Numbered from the stretch's first letter, positions 52,783 to 61,534 are shown. The stretch: 64,000 bases of DNA from Aliidongia dinghuensis (GCF_014643535.1 NZ_BMJQ01000003.1:62001-126000); one strand, 5' to 3'. Notes: generated from the sequence alone by a model not told the origin. A program made the numbers and translations.

Positions 52783-54333
52783 TCAGAATGTATTGCCGAC
52801 CGCGGCCTCGTCGCGGGTCAACGCGTGGACATGGGCATGGATCGCGCATTTCATGGCGTAGACGAGCAGCATCTCCGGCTCGCGCCGGACACGGAGCAGC
52901 GCAATGAGGCGGCGGCGATATTCGCGCCTGAGTGCCGCCTCCTCGATCCGCCACTGCAGCCGACCCAGGATGGCGACGGCCTGGACGAGCGCGCGGAGTG
53001 CTGCCAGTGCGCCCTGCCAGGGATGCGTCGCCCAATAACGCCGGCGCGTCGCGTTGAAGCTGAGCCGGGCGCCCAGGAACAGGTCCTCGAACCGGTCGAA
53101 ATAGGCGGTGGGCGCATAGAGCGCCTGCATCAGGCCGACATAGCCGCGCTTGAGCTCGTCGCGACCCAGGAGCCGGGGGATGACGTTGGTGCCGTAGGGC
53201 GAGCGGTCGGCCGGGTCGAGCCGGCCTTCGCGGGCGAGCCGCGCATGGAGCGGCGTCTTCGGCAGCGCCGTCAACATGCCGGTCATGGCATGGATGATCC
53301 GCGCCTCGGCCAGGAAGCGGCGATGGGCCTCGAAGATCGTCGCGTCGTCATGGTCGAACCCCAGGATCATGCCGCACCAGACCTCGAGCCCCGCCGCCTG
53401 GATCGCATGAACCTTCTCGACCAGTGAGCGCTCGCCCCGCAGGTTCTGTTTTTTCTTCGCCTCGATGAGCGCCGCGTCGTTCGGGCTTTCGATGCCGACG
53501 AACACGGTCACGATATTGGCCTCGGCCATGAGTGCCAAGAGCTCCGGATCGTCCGCCAGATCGAGCGAGGCCTCGGTGAAGAAGGTGATGGGATAGCCGC
53601 GTGCCGCCTGCCAGGCCGCGACCACCTGCAGGAGCGGTTTGATCGCATGCCGGTTGCCGATCAGATTATCGTCGACGATGAAGACGAACTCGGCGCCCAG
53701 GGTCTGCAGCGCCGCGATTTCAGCCAGCACCTGGGCTTCGGCCTTGAGGCGCGGCCGGCGGCCGAAGGTCACGATGATGTCGCAGAACTCGCAGGTGAAC
53801 GGGCAGCCGCGCGAGAATTGCACGCTGCCGAACGCGTAGCGCCGCATCTGCAGAAGATCGAAGCGCGGCACGGGCACGCGCGTCATGTCGGTGCGCGCCG
53901 CCTGCTCATAGCGGCGCGCAGGCTGGCCCGCCGTCCAGTCGGCGAGGAACTGCGGCCAGGTGTCTTCCGCCTCGCCGACGAAGATCACATCGGCGAGCGC
54001 CTCGAAATAGCCCTCCTCGAGCGTCACCCACGGGCCGCCGACGATGGTGAAGCGGCCGCGCTGCTTCAGCTCCTCGAGGATTTCGCGCATGCGGAAGCGC
54101 TGCACGCTCATGCCGGTCAGGCCCACGATGTCGGCGCGCGCGCAGCGCGCGAAATCGATCGGCTCGACATTCTCGTCGATCAGCGTCACCGAATGCCCGG
54201 CCGGCGTCAGCGCCGCCAGCAGCGGCAGCGCCGCGACCGGAAAGACCGCGCGCTTGCCGAAATAGGGCATGGCATGCTCGAGGCCCCAGTAGGAGACCTC
54301 GAACCGCGGATTGATGAGGACGATGTCCGCCAT
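52783..54333 (-). CDS. B12-binding domain radical SAM protein
   Basis: A 516-residue protein with an N-terminal cobalamin-binding-type Rossmann domain (VLINPRFEVSYWGLEHAMPYFGKRAVFPVAALPLLAALTPAGH, GLTGMSVQRFRMREI, IVGGPWVTLEEGYFEALADVIFVGEAEDT) and a radical SAM core with the CxxxCxxC motif in FSRGCPFTCEFCDI. The N-terminal domain lacks the DxHxxG lower-ligand motif, so cobalamin binding would be base-off without His. The C-terminal part fits the DUF4070 type. The layout resembles hopanoid methylase HpnP, but no hopanoid gene is nearby, so the reaction is not assigned. Confidence 0.88.
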   Translation of the reverse strand: MADIVLINPRFEVSYWGLEHAMPYFGKRAVFPVAALPLLAALTPAGHSVTLIDENVEPIDFARCARADIVGLTGMSVQRFRMREILEELKQRGRFTIVGGPWVTLEEGYFEALADVIFVGEAEDTWPQFLADWTAGQPARRYEQAARTDMTRVPVPRFDLLQMRRYAFGSVQFSRGCPFTCEFCDIIVTFGRRPRLKAEAQVLAEIAALQTLGAEFVFIVDDNLIGNRHAIKPLLQVVAAWQAARGYPITFFTEASLDLADDPELLALMAEANIVTVFVGIESPNDAALIEAKKKQNLRGERSLVEKVHAIQAAGLEVWCGMILGFDHDDATIFEAHRRFLAEARIIHAMTGMLTALPKTPLHARLAREGRLDPADRSPYGTNVIPRLLGRDELKRGYVGLMQALYAPTAYFDRFEDLFLGARLSFNATRRRYWATHPWQGALAALRALVQAVAILGRLQWRIEEAALRREYRRRLIALLRVRREPEMLLVYAMKCAIHAHVHALTRDEAAVGNTF

Positions 54334-54452
54334 GACCGACCGCCCCGGGGAAGCCCAAGAGGAAGCGCCGTAGCCCATCCTGCACCCACGGCGCCGACGC
54401 GGAAACAGGAATGGCGGCGGCGCGGACGATCGAGCGCGGGCCCCGGATCGCG

Positions 54453-56024
54453 TCAGTCCTTGAGCGACAACCAGCGGCTTTGCGGATATTGCTCGTCGTC
54501 GACCCAGCCTTCGAGCCGCGGATTGACCGCCATGACGATCGAATTGAAATAGCTGGGGATGCCGGGCACGTCGTCGTCGATGATCCGTTCGGCCTGTTCA
54601 TAGAGCGACCGCCGCTTGGCTGCCTCCATGGTCTGGCCGCCCGCATCGAGCAGCGCATCAACCGCGGGGTTGGCGTACTGGAAGTAGTTGCCGAAGCCGC
54701 CCGTCCTGAAGCGCTCGAGGAACAGCGAGGGATCGCGCACCGTCTCGGACCAGCCCAGTACCGACATCTGATCGTCGCCGCGCTTGACCCGCTGCAGGTA
54801 GACCTGGAATTCCTCGGATTCCAGCGTGACCTCGACGCCAAGCGCCGCCTTCCACATCTGCGCCGCCGCCAGCAACTCGGCCTTCACGTCCTCGTTGGTC
54901 GGATAATTGACGGTGAGCTGCAACGGGCGGCCAGGACCGTAGCCGGCTTCGGCATAGAGCTTGCGCGCGAGCGCCACGCGCTGCTCCATCGTCATGCCGG
55001 CGTAGAACATCCTCTGCGGCGTGTAGTCGGCGATGGTCGGCGGCACCCAGTTGTAGGCGATCTGCTGCCCGCGCTTCTGCAGCTTGTCGACCACGACGCC
55101 GGCATCGAAGGTGAGCGCCAGCGCCTGGCGCAGCGGCTTGTTCCCCGCGAACGGCCCTGTGGCCGTGTTGAAGGCGAGATTGTGGATCCGGGTGCCGCGC
55201 CCGATGTGCAGCAATGCCGCATGGTCGGCCCGGACGCTCGCCAGTTCGCGTGTCGGCACCTCGGCGTAGTCCAGCTCCCCGGCAAGGACACGCTTCAGCG
55301 CGACCTCGCCGTCGTCGGCCGCGAGATCGTCGACCTCATCGAGCTTGATCGACGCCCGGTCCCAGTAGGTCTCGCTGCGCCGGAGCACGGTCTCGCCATG
55401 CGGCACCCAGGATTTCAGCACGAACGGGCCGTTCGAGACCATGTGTTCCGGCTGCGTCCACGCCCTGCCCCATCGCTCGATCGTGGCGCGGTGGGCCGGA
55501 TAGGCATCCCGGAGCGCGCAGTGCGCCAGGAACAACGGCGTCGGCGCCGCCGTCACCGCCCGGAGCGTAAGCGCGTCGACGGCTTCGACGCCGAGCGCGA
55601 CCGGGTCCATCCCCTTGCCGGCAAGAATGTCGCGGCCGTGCACCAGGTCCGTGAGCGCATGGAGGCTGGTCGCCGCCGTCGCCGGATCGACGCCGCGACG
55701 CCAGGCATAGACGAAGTCGGCCGCCGTCAACGGATCGCCGTTGGACCAGCGGGCGTCGGGCCTGAGATGGAACGTATAGGTGACGCCGTCCGCCGCGCGC
55801 TCCCAGCGCTCGGCCACGCCGGGAACGATGTTGCCTTGCGGATCGAGCCGGACCAGCCCTTCGAAGAGATCGCTCTCGATCGCATCGGCCACCGTACTCG
55901 TCGTCTTGACCGGATCGAGGCTGTCAGGCTCGACCTCGAGCGGGCGATGCAGCACGTGATCGGCATAGGCAGGGAGCGAAAACAGGCAAAGCAAGGCCGC
56001 GGCGAGACAGGTTCTGCGATCCAT
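54453..56024 (-). CDS. Peptide/oligopeptide-binding protein of ABC transporter
   Basis: A 523-residue periplasmic binding protein of the family 5 (OppA/DppA) type. The signal peptide DRRTCLAAALLCLFSLPAYA ends in an A-Y-A cleavage site. The family signature AERWERAADGVTYTFHLRPDARWSNGDPLTAADFVYAWRR is intact, with LTFDAGVVVDKL and RDPSLFLERF further on. There is no permease or ATPase gene next to it, so it is an orphan. GTG at 56039 is a possible earlier start. It is divergent from an ArsR gene whose operator could also control it. Confidence 0.9.
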   Translation of the reverse strand: MDRRTCLAAALLCLFSLPAYADHVLHRPLEVEPDSLDPVKTTSTVADAIESDLFEGLVRLDPQGNIVPGVAERWERAADGVTYTFHLRPDARWSNGDPLTAADFVYAWRRGVDPATAATSLHALTDLVHGRDILAGKGMDPVALGVEAVDALTLRAVTAAPTPLFLAHCALRDAYPAHRATIERWGRAWTQPEHMVSNGPFVLKSWVPHGETVLRRSETYWDRASIKLDEVDDLAADDGEVALKRVLAGELDYAEVPTRELASVRADHAALLHIGRGTRIHNLAFNTATGPFAGNKPLRQALALTFDAGVVVDKLQKRGQQIAYNWVPPTIADYTPQRMFYAGMTMEQRVALARKLYAEAGYGPGRPLQLTVNYPTNEDVKAELLAAAQMWKAALGVEVTLESEEFQVYLQRVKRGDDQMSVLGWSETVRDPSLFLERFRTGGFGNYFQYANPAVDALLDAGGQTMEAAKRRSLYEQAERIIDDDVPGIPSYFNSIVMAVNPRLEGWVDDEQYPQSRWLSLKD

Positions 56025-56102
56025 GGTTTTTCTGGCCACACGTCATCAACTCCGAGAAGAAGATGGCACGGCCCCAAGACCGGGCCTAGCCGGATCGGCG
56101 CA

Positions 56103-56132
56103 TTGACAGATGAATAACCAATTAGTTATTGA
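56103..56132 (+). promoter_or_regulatory. Promoter with ArsR-type operator
   Basis: TTGACA (56103-56108) is a perfect -35, and an 18-bp palindrome AATAACCAATTAGTTATT (56113-56130), symmetric at 8 of 9 position pairs, fills the spacer and the -10 area (TATTGA about 56127). A repressor bound there would block the promoter. It lies 70 bases before the ArsR ATG and also faces the divergent binding-protein gene. Confidence 0.7.
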
Positions 56133-56201
56133 TCTATCGAAATCTCCCCGGATGGGAATGCAACTTCCCACCGAAGCCAAGTTCCCTTAAAGCGGCTGCC
56201 G

Positions 56202-56528
56202 ATGATGCATCCCGACACCGACGCGCTGTTCAAGTCCCTGGCCGACCCGACCCGTCGCGCATTGCTGGAGCGGCTCATCCGCGAGGGCGAGTTGACCGTC
56301 CGCGCGCTTACCGACCAGTCCGGCGTGTCACAACCGGCGGTCTCGAAGCATCTGGGCGTGCTCAAGCTCGCCGGGCTGGTCCACGACCGGCGCGACGGGC
56401 GCGAGACCCATTACAGCGCCCGGCCCGAGGGCTTGGCGCCGCTCGTCGACTGGATGAATTTCTACGGCCGCTTCTGGCAGGGCCGGTTCGATCGCCTGGA
56501 AGATCTGCGGAAACGTATGGATCAGTAG
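56202..56528 (+). CDS. ArsR-family winged-helix repressor
   Basis: A 108-residue regulator with the pattern LFKSLADPTRRALLERLIREGELTVRALTDQSGVSQPAVSKHLGVLKLAGLVHDRRDGRETHYSARPEGL, the ArsR fold with the recognition helix QPAVSKHLGVL. It lacks the ELCVCDL-type cysteine site of arsenic sensors and resembles the subgroup usually beside SRPBCC (AHSA1) genes, but none follows here. The perfect -35 and palindrome upstream indicate autorepression. Its signal is unknown. Confidence 0.9.
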   Translation: MMHPDTDALFKSLADPTRRALLERLIREGELTVRALTDQSGVSQPAVSKHLGVLKLAGLVHDRRDGRETHYSARPEGLAPLVDWMNFYGRFWQGRFDRLEDLRKRMDQ

Positions 56529-56553
56529 CGGCGGCATAGGACCGCCTGCGACC

Positions 56554-57102
56554 TCAATCGATCCGCAGGAAGTACTCCGGCCCGACCAGCGTATAGAGCG
56601 CTTGCGGATCGAACGGCCGCTCGAGCCCGCTCTCGGGGTCCGGGTCGAGCGTCGCCTTGGAGGCGCCGATGATGCCGAAGCCGCCCCTGGCCTCGGCATA
56701 GGGCAGCGCCAGCCGCTCGCCGGTGCCGACCCGATGGGCGCCGTGGAAAATGTCGCCCGCCGTGTGGCTGCAGGTCGGCACGCGCGCGACCTTGATGAGG
56801 CGCGCCCGGATGGCCGCGGCTTCGGCAGGCGCGTAGAGATCCTCTGGCGTCTTGCCACGCACGTTGCGCCGCAGGATCGCCAGGACCTGCTCGCCGACGA
56901 GACGCAGCCGGAGATCGTCATCGGCGCCGAGCCGCCAGGCCCAGATGCGCGGCAGTACGGGCGCGATCTCCTCCGGTCGAATGTCCGACCAGAGCGGCAT
57001 CGGCCGGGTACCGCGTAGCGCCTGCCAGTAATCGAACAGCCGGATGAGCTCCGGCGTCGCCAGCGCCGCCCGGAATGTGCTCGCGTCAATCATCGGATCC
57101 AT
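56554..57102 (-). CDS. PAS_5-domain protein
   Basis: A 182-residue protein that is one PAS_5-type sensory domain: LIRLFDYWQALRGTRPMPLWSDIRPEEIAPVLPRIWAWRLGADDDLRLRLVGEQVLAILRRNVRGKTPEDLY is the diagnostic N-terminal half. Such stand-alone proteins are abundant in alphaproteobacteria and have no defined output domain. The frame runs up to 57168; the ATG at 57102 gives the usual start. Ligand and partner unknown. Its gene is convergent with the ArsR gene. Confidence 0.85.
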   Translation of the reverse strand: MDPMIDASTFRAALATPELIRLFDYWQALRGTRPMPLWSDIRPEEIAPVLPRIWAWRLGADDDLRLRLVGEQVLAILRRNVRGKTPEDLYAPAEAAAIRARLIKVARVPTCSHTAGDIFHGAHRVGTGERLALPYAEARGGFGIIGASKATLDPDPESGLERPFDPQALYTLVGPEYFLRID

Positions 57103-57187
57103 GCGCGATCCAGGCCTCCCCGTGCACCGAACGTTCATTGCCCGACATTGATTGCCGCCCGCCAGCAAAAAGCTGCAGCCGCACAGT

Positions 57188-57203
57188 AGTTATGCAGTTA
57201 TGC
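57188..57203 (+). repeat. Tandem 8-bp repeat upstream of the chemoreceptor gene
   Basis: AGTTATGC occurs twice in a row at 57188-57195 and 57196-57203, within the divergent region ahead of the chemoreceptor gene. Confidence 0.6.
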
Positions 57204-57226
57204 GCCAACTCCCTCATCAGGCCGTC

Positions 57227-57278
57227 ACCGAAATACGGCACATAGAGCGAATATTAACCGGAAATACGGTCACTAGAG
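57227..57278 (+). promoter_or_regulatory. Pair of direct repeats upstream of the chemoreceptor gene
   Basis: Two imperfect 21-22 bp copies, ACCGAAATACGG-CACATAGAG (57227-57247) and ACCGGAAATACGG-TCACTAGAG (57257-57278), share the core AAATACGG and TAGAG. Their spacing is close to three turns of DNA, which is how activator sites are often placed. They end 41 bases before the proposed start codon. Confidence 0.45.
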
Positions 57279-57318
57279 TTTGTCGGCACCAGCTTTATAC
57301 AACCAGGGAATGCGCGCA

Positions 57319-59013
57319 ATGAACATGCTCAACAATCTAGCGATCCGCACCAAGATTCCGCTTGGCTTTGCCATCGTGCTCCTGATCGTGCTGATCCTGG
57401 GTGGGGTCTCGATCAACGGCCTGAGCTCGGTCAACAACAATGCCGAGAGCGTGCGCAACGATTGGCTGCCGAGCACCGGGCAGATGAGCAAGCTTCTGGC
57501 CTCGATTTACAGTTTCCGGCTGCGCGAATCCCGCTACCTCCTGGTCGCGGCCGACGGCGGCGACCTCGACAAGGCTGAGGCCGACATCGATGCCGGCGCG
57601 CAACGGATCGCCAAGGCACGCGCCGACTATACTCCGCTCATCTCGCTCGGCACAGACGACGAGCGGCTCGTCAAGCAATTCGACCAGGAATGGGCGGCTT
57701 ACCTCCCGATCTCGACCAAGATGCTGGCGCTCGCCAAGAGCCACGACGCCAAGGGCGCGACCGCACTCTTCAACGGCGCCTCGCGCGACAGCTTCGACCG
57801 GGCGATCAAGGCGGTCAATGACGATGCCGACGTCAATGTGCGCGAGGGCAAGAAGGCGGGCGACCGGGGCGATGCGATCTATGCCTCGACCAAGTGGCTC
57901 GTGATCACGACGATGCTCGTCGCGGCCCTGCTGTGCGCCATCCTGGGCTGGCTGCTGGTGCGGGGCGTCTCGACGCCGATCCAGCGCATCACGGACGCGA
58001 TGAAGCGACTGGCCGGTCACGATCTTGCGACCGAGGTCGTCGGCCTCGGCCGCAAGGACGAGATCGGCGCCATGGCCGGCGCGGTCCAGGTGTTCAAGGA
58101 CAGCATGATCACCGCCGAGCGCCTGGCCGAAGAGCAGCGGCAGGAACAGGCGCGCAAGGAGGCGCGCGCGGCGCGGATCGAGGCGATCAACGCCGAGTTC
58201 GACCAGTCGGCGCGCGAGGCGTTCGACTATCTGGCGACGGCCGCGACCGAGCTTCGCGCGACCGCCGGCAGCATGTCCGACAATGCTGATCTCGCCTCCA
58301 AGCAGGCGGGCGCTGTCGCGGCCGCGTCCGAGGAAGCTTCGACCAACGTCCAGACCGTGGCCGCCGCGACCGAGGAGCTGTCGTCCTCGATCCAGGAGAT
58401 CTCGCGCCAGGTCGTGCAATCCTCGACCATCGCCGGCCAGGCGGTGCAGGAGGCGGCGCACACCGGCGGCACCATGCGCGTTCTTGCGGACGCGGCGCAG
58501 AAGATCGGCGAGGTCGTACGCCTCATCAACGACATCGCCGGCCAGACGAACCTCCTCGCGCTCAACGCCACGATCGAGGCGGCGCGCGCCGGCGAGGCTG
58601 GCAAGGGCTTCGCGGTCGTGGCCTCCGAGGTCAAGAATCTCGCGACCCAGACGGCGCGGGCGACCGAGGACATCTCGGCCCAGGTCTCGGCGATGCAGAA
58701 CTCGACCGAGGCGGCGGTCGCCGCGATCGCGCGGATCGACGAGACGATCGGCCGGATGAACGAGATCTCGACCTCGATCGCGGCCGCCATGGAGCAGCAG
58801 GGGGCCGCGACCCAGGAGATCGCGCGCAACGTGCAGGAGGCGGCACGCGGCACGACCGAGGTCTCGAGCAACATCGGCGGCCTGAACCAGATCGTCGAGG
58901 AGACGGGTGCGGCCTCGGTCCAGGTGCTGGGTGCCGCCGACGAGCTCGGTCATCAGGCGGAGCAGCTGCGCGCCCGGGTCGGCACGTTCCTCTCCGACAT
59001 CCGCGCGGCCTGA
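57319..59013 (+). CDS. Methyl-accepting chemotaxis protein
   Basis: A 564-residue inner-membrane chemoreceptor. Transmembrane helix 1 is [19 protein letters not shown] (about 13-33), a roughly 150-residue four-helix-bundle periplasmic domain follows, then transmembrane helix 2 ([22 protein letters not shown]), a HAMP domain beginning [19 protein letters not shown], and a cytoplasmic signalling domain with the hairpin tip [45 protein letters not shown]. There is no C-terminal CheR-binding pentapeptide. AGGGA at 57305-57309 favours ATG 57319; ATG 57310 is an alternative. Ligand unknown; other chemotaxis genes are outside the window. Confidence 0.95.
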   Translation: MNMLNNLAIRTKIPLGFAIVLLIVLILGGVSINGLSSVNNNAESVRNDWLPSTGQMSKLLASIYSFRLRESRYLLVAADGGDLDKAEADIDAGAQRIAKARADYTPLISLGTDDERLVKQFDQEWAAYLPISTKMLALAKSHDAKGATALFNGASRDSFDRAIKAVNDDADVNVREGKKAGDRGDAIYASTKWLVITTMLVAALLCAILGWLLVRGVSTPIQRITDAMKRLAGHDLATEVVGLGRKDEIGAMAGAVQVFKDSMITAERLAEEQRQEQARKEARAARIEAINAEFDQSAREAFDYLATAATELRATAGSMSDNADLASKQAGAVAAASEEASTNVQTVAAATEELSSSIQEISRQVVQSSTIAGQAVQEAAHTGGTMRVLADAAQKIGEVVRLINDIAGQTNLLALNATIEAARAGEAGKGFAVVASEVKNLATQTARATEDISAQVSAMQNSTEAAVAAIARIDETIGRMNEISTSIAAAMEQQGAATQEIARNVQEAARGTTEVSSNIGGLNQIVEETGAASVQVLGAADELGHQAEQLRARVGTFLSDIRAA

Positions 59014-59038
59014 GGACTATGGCCTGAGGATTATGGCC
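59011..59038 (+). repeat. 14-bp tandem repeat at the chemoreceptor stop codon
   Basis: TGAGGACTATGGCC (59011-59024) and TGAGGATTATGGCC (59025-59038) differ at one base, followed by a partial third (TGACG). Each unit begins with TGA; the first is the stop codon. Confidence 0.8.
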
Positions 59039-59136
59039 TGACGAACAAGGAGGGCTGGCGCAGTCTGCGCTGGCCCTCCCCCCGCTTCCGGCGCTAGGTT
59101 GAACGGTCACCCAAGCCCGGAATCGTTCTCGCCGCC

Positions 59137-59805
59137 ATGCGCATCCTGTACCACATCCCGCTCTGCCCGTTTTCCCGCAAGGTTCGCGTCGTCCTCAAGG
59201 AAAAGAACCTGGAGTTCGAGCTCCGGCAGGAACGCGTGTGGGACCGCCGGCCGGAATATCTGCAGATGAACCCGGCGGCCGAGGTGCCGGTGCTGGTCGA
59301 ATCCGACGGCTCGCCGATCGTCGACAGCGGCGTCATCTGCGAATACCTGGAAGAGGTCTATCGCGACCGGCTGCTGCTCGGCATCGACCCGATCGACCGG
59401 GCCGAGGTCCGGCGCCTCATCGCCTGGTTCGACCTCAAGATGAACCGCGAGGTCACGCAGAACCTGGTCGGCGAGAAGATGCTGAAGCGCCAGATGGGCT
59501 ACGGCACGCCGAGCTCGGCGGCGATCCGCGCCGGCCACGCCAACATCCATTACCATCTCGACTATATCGCGTTCCTGGTCGAGCGGCGGCGCTGGCTCGC
59601 CGGCGACCATTTCTCGCTGGCCGACATCGCGGCCGCCGCCCATCTCTCGGTGCTGGACTATGTCGGCGACGTGCCATGGGGCAGCCACGAGCTCGCCAAG
59701 GACTGGTACGCCCGCATCAAGTCGCGGCCGAGCTTCCGCCCGCTGCTCGCCGACCATATTCCCGGCAACCCGCCGCCGGAGCATTATACCGATCTCGATT
59801 TCTAG
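59137..59805 (+). CDS. fzlA: FzlA-like FtsZ-binding protein (GST fold)
   Basis: A 222-residue GST-fold protein. Its N-terminal ILYHIPLCPFSRKVRVVLKEKNLEFEL, PEYLQMNPAAEVPVLVE and C-terminal tail ending HYTDLDF match what I recall of alphaproteobacterial FzlA homologues, which bind FtsZ filaments and link division to septal wall synthesis rather than act as transferases. The final residues are a conserved feature of that family. A plain glutathione transferase is the alternative. A VOC gene follows 58 bases downstream on the same strand. Confidence 0.8.
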   Translation: MRILYHIPLCPFSRKVRVVLKEKNLEFELRQERVWDRRPEYLQMNPAAEVPVLVESDGSPIVDSGVICEYLEEVYRDRLLLGIDPIDRAEVRRLIAWFDLKMNREVTQNLVGEKMLKRQMGYGTPSSAAIRAGHANIHYHLDYIAFLVERRRWLAGDHFSLADIAAAAHLSVLDYVGDVPWGSHELAKDWYARIKSRPSFRPLLADHIPGNPPPEHYTDLDF

Positions 59806-59863
59806 GAGACCGCCCGCCCCGCAGCACCGGGAGGGCCGATAAGAGCGACAAGGGAGCCCGCCC

Positions 59864-60277
59864 ATGCCTCGGATCGCCGGCCTGCTCGAAACAGCCCTCT
59901 ATGTCTCGGACATGGCCGTGGCCAAGGCGTTCTTCATCGAGGTGCTGGGCCTGAAGCCCATGCTGTCGACTGAACGGCTGACCGCCTTCGACGCCGGGCG
60001 CCAGGGCGTGCTGCTGCTGTTCCTCGAGGGAGCCTCGGCCGAGGATATGCCGGGCCCGAACGGCTGCGTGCCCGGCCACGACGGCAGCGGGCCGGTCCAT
60101 ATGGCCTTCGCGATCGAGACCGAGGACTATGACAAGTGGAAGGATCGGCTCGCCCAGCGCAACATCCCGCTGCGCGGCGAGATGGCCTGGCCGCGCGGCG
60201 GGCACAGCCTCTATTTCGATGACCCCGACGGCCATCTGATCGAGCTCGCGACGCCCGGCCTCTGGCCGAACTACTGA
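59864..60277 (+). CDS. VOC-family (glyoxalase/bleomycin-resistance fold) protein
   Basis: A 137-residue protein with two beta-alpha-beta3 modules: LLETALYVSDMAVAKAFFIEVLGLKPM opens the first, and HMAFAIETEDYDKWKDRLAQRNIPLRGEMAWPRGGHSLYFDDPDGHLIELATPG the second. The HMAFAI His and the E in GHLIELAT are the typical metal ligands of the fold. Substrate not determinable; it could be a dioxygenase, isomerase or resistance protein. It is on the plus strand directly before the convergent Tae4-like gene. Confidence 0.88.
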   Translation: MPRIAGLLETALYVSDMAVAKAFFIEVLGLKPMLSTERLTAFDAGRQGVLLLFLEGASAEDMPGPNGCVPGHDGSGPVHMAFAIETEDYDKWKDRLAQRNIPLRGEMAWPRGGHSLYFDDPDGHLIELATPGLWPNY

Positions 60278-60305
60278 GCGTCGCGCGGGTTCAAGGAAGC
60301 GGCGG

Positions 60306-60902
60306 CTACACTCTCGGCAGCATGTCGTTGCCCTGGCAGATCCACAGCGAAACCGCGGTGGCGATCTTGAAAAAGTCGCGGCCCTGCGGATCGCTCTGCC
60401 CGCTGATCTCATCGAAAAAGGTTTGGCCGTCCCAGAGGTCGACGTGCCCCATGGCGCGGGTCTGACCGTCCGGATTGAGGCCGAAGTTGATGTCGAACAG
60501 GATCACGCCCTTCTTGCCCGCGATTTTCTGCCGGTCGACAGGCTTGCCCTTCACCAGGATGTCGGGCTCGCCGAGGTCGAGCAGAAGATACCGGTGAAAC
60601 TCCTGGACCGCGAAGGCGTAGGCGAGGCCGTCGGCACCGCGGACCGTGCGCATGAAATGGAGGTGCGCCGGGATGAAGTGGCCGGCGCGATTGAACGCGC
60701 GGCTCATCCGGATGGTGCAGGTATCGCCTTGCTCGCCGCCAAGCCACGGCGTGGCGCCTTTCTTGGTGTCGTCGACCGCGCCGCCGATCAGACGTTTGAC
60801 CGCCCCCGGCGAATACCTCATAGGGCTCGGATATTCGTTGACGAGCGCATCGAACGACAGGCTGGACCTGACACGCGCGGCCGCTTGAGCCATGGCAATC
60901 AT
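60306..60902 (-). CDS. Tae4-like peptidoglycan amidase (type VI effector family)
   Basis: A 198-residue protein resembling Tae4 (T6SS amidase 4) effectors that cut peptide cross-links in peptidoglycan. The catalytic cysteine is in GDTCTIRMSRAFNRAG (Cys62), the histidine in MGHVDLWDG (His153) and a third residue Asp164 lies eleven residues after His in TFFDE. KKGVILFDINFG precedes the His as in the family. There is no signal peptide, as expected for a type VI cargo. No hcp, vgrG or tss gene lies in the window. It starts with a four-base overlap (ATGA) with the upstream secreted protein; ATG at 60893 is a possible later start. Confidence 0.8.
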   Translation of the reverse strand: MIAMAQAAARVRSSLSFDALVNEYPSPMRYSPGAVKRLIGGAVDDTKKGATPWLGGEQGDTCTIRMSRAFNRAGHFIPAHLHFMRTVRGADGLAYAFAVQEFHRYLLLDLGEPDILVKGKPVDRQKIAGKKGVILFDINFGLNPDGQTRAMGHVDLWDGQTFFDEISGQSDPQGRDFFKIATAVSLWICQGNDMLPRV

Positions 60903-61534
60903 CCTTTTCCGACGATCTTGGTTGCTTCGATATCCATCGTGGAGATGAACGCGGGGAGACGGGCCCCGGCGGGGGCCTTGACGCTGTCGATGTCGATGCG
61001 ACCGATGCCCTTCAGCTTCAGCGCGTAGCCGTGCGCGCCGAAGGCTTTGGCAATCGCCGATGATTGGAGGGCCCGGTCGAGCTCTTCCCTGAGCACGTCG
61101 CCGAATTGCCCCTGCTTGGGCCGGCCGCGCTTGACGTCCCAGTTGGCACCAGGTTCCAGCAATTGCCTGTCGAGCGCTGCGACCAAGGCACCCCGGCCGC
61201 TGCCGAGCGAGAACGCAAAAGGCGAAGCCAGATCCGGATGCTCCGCCAGCAATCTCGCGAGGAGCCGATCCAGGATCCGTCCTTGCTCGTCGATCGACGG
61301 CCAGGGCTTCGCAGGCTGGTCCGGCTCGTCGAACCGGAAGACCATCATCGGACCGTCGGGCGGCGCGAAATAGTCGAGGCGCACGGGAATGCCGGCCTCG
61401 GACCTGTCCTGATAGACGCTGGTCGGACGGGGCAGATGCGCATCCTCCGAACCGGCCGCGGCCCTATCCTGGGCAAGCAACGGCTCCGGCGCTCCGAGCC
61501 ATAGGACGAAGCCGGCCACTGCCGCCAGTCGCAT
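60899..61534 (-). CDS. Secreted protein of unknown function upstream of Tae4-like gene
   Basis: A 211-residue protein with a signal peptide (hydrophobic LAAVAGFVLWLG and cleavage near LLAQD), so a periplasmic location is likely. The mature part has no family I recognise; it contains PTSVYQDRSEAGIPVRLDYFAPPDGPMMVFRFDEP, a helical middle with LDRLLARLLAEHPDL, and GHGYALKLKGIGRIDIDSVK-like strands. The stop overlaps the Tae4-like ATG by four bases, so they are co-translated. A periplasmic partner upstream of a peptidoglycan amidase fits an immunity role, but known Tai4 proteins are shorter and I see no similarity. ATG at 61609 is an alternative start. Confidence 0.7.
   Translation of the reverse strand: MRLAAVAGFVLWLGAPEPLLAQDRAAAGSEDAHLPRPTSVYQDRSEAGIPVRLDYFAPPDGPMMVFRFDEPDQPAKPWPSIDEQGRILDRLLARLLAEHPDLASPFAFSLGSGRGALVAALDRQLLEPGANWDVKRGRPKQGQFGDVLREELDRALQSSAIAKAFGAHGYALKLKGIGRIDIDSVKAPAGARLPAFISTMDIEATKIVGKG

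Noticed and set aside
52783..54333. Naming the radical SAM gene hpnP
   Set aside because: The domain layout fits, but no hopanoid gene is near and no diagnostic residue can be checked without alignment.
60306..61534. A type VI secretion cluster
   Set aside because: Only the effector-like gene is present; no structural, Hcp or VgrG gene occurs in the window.
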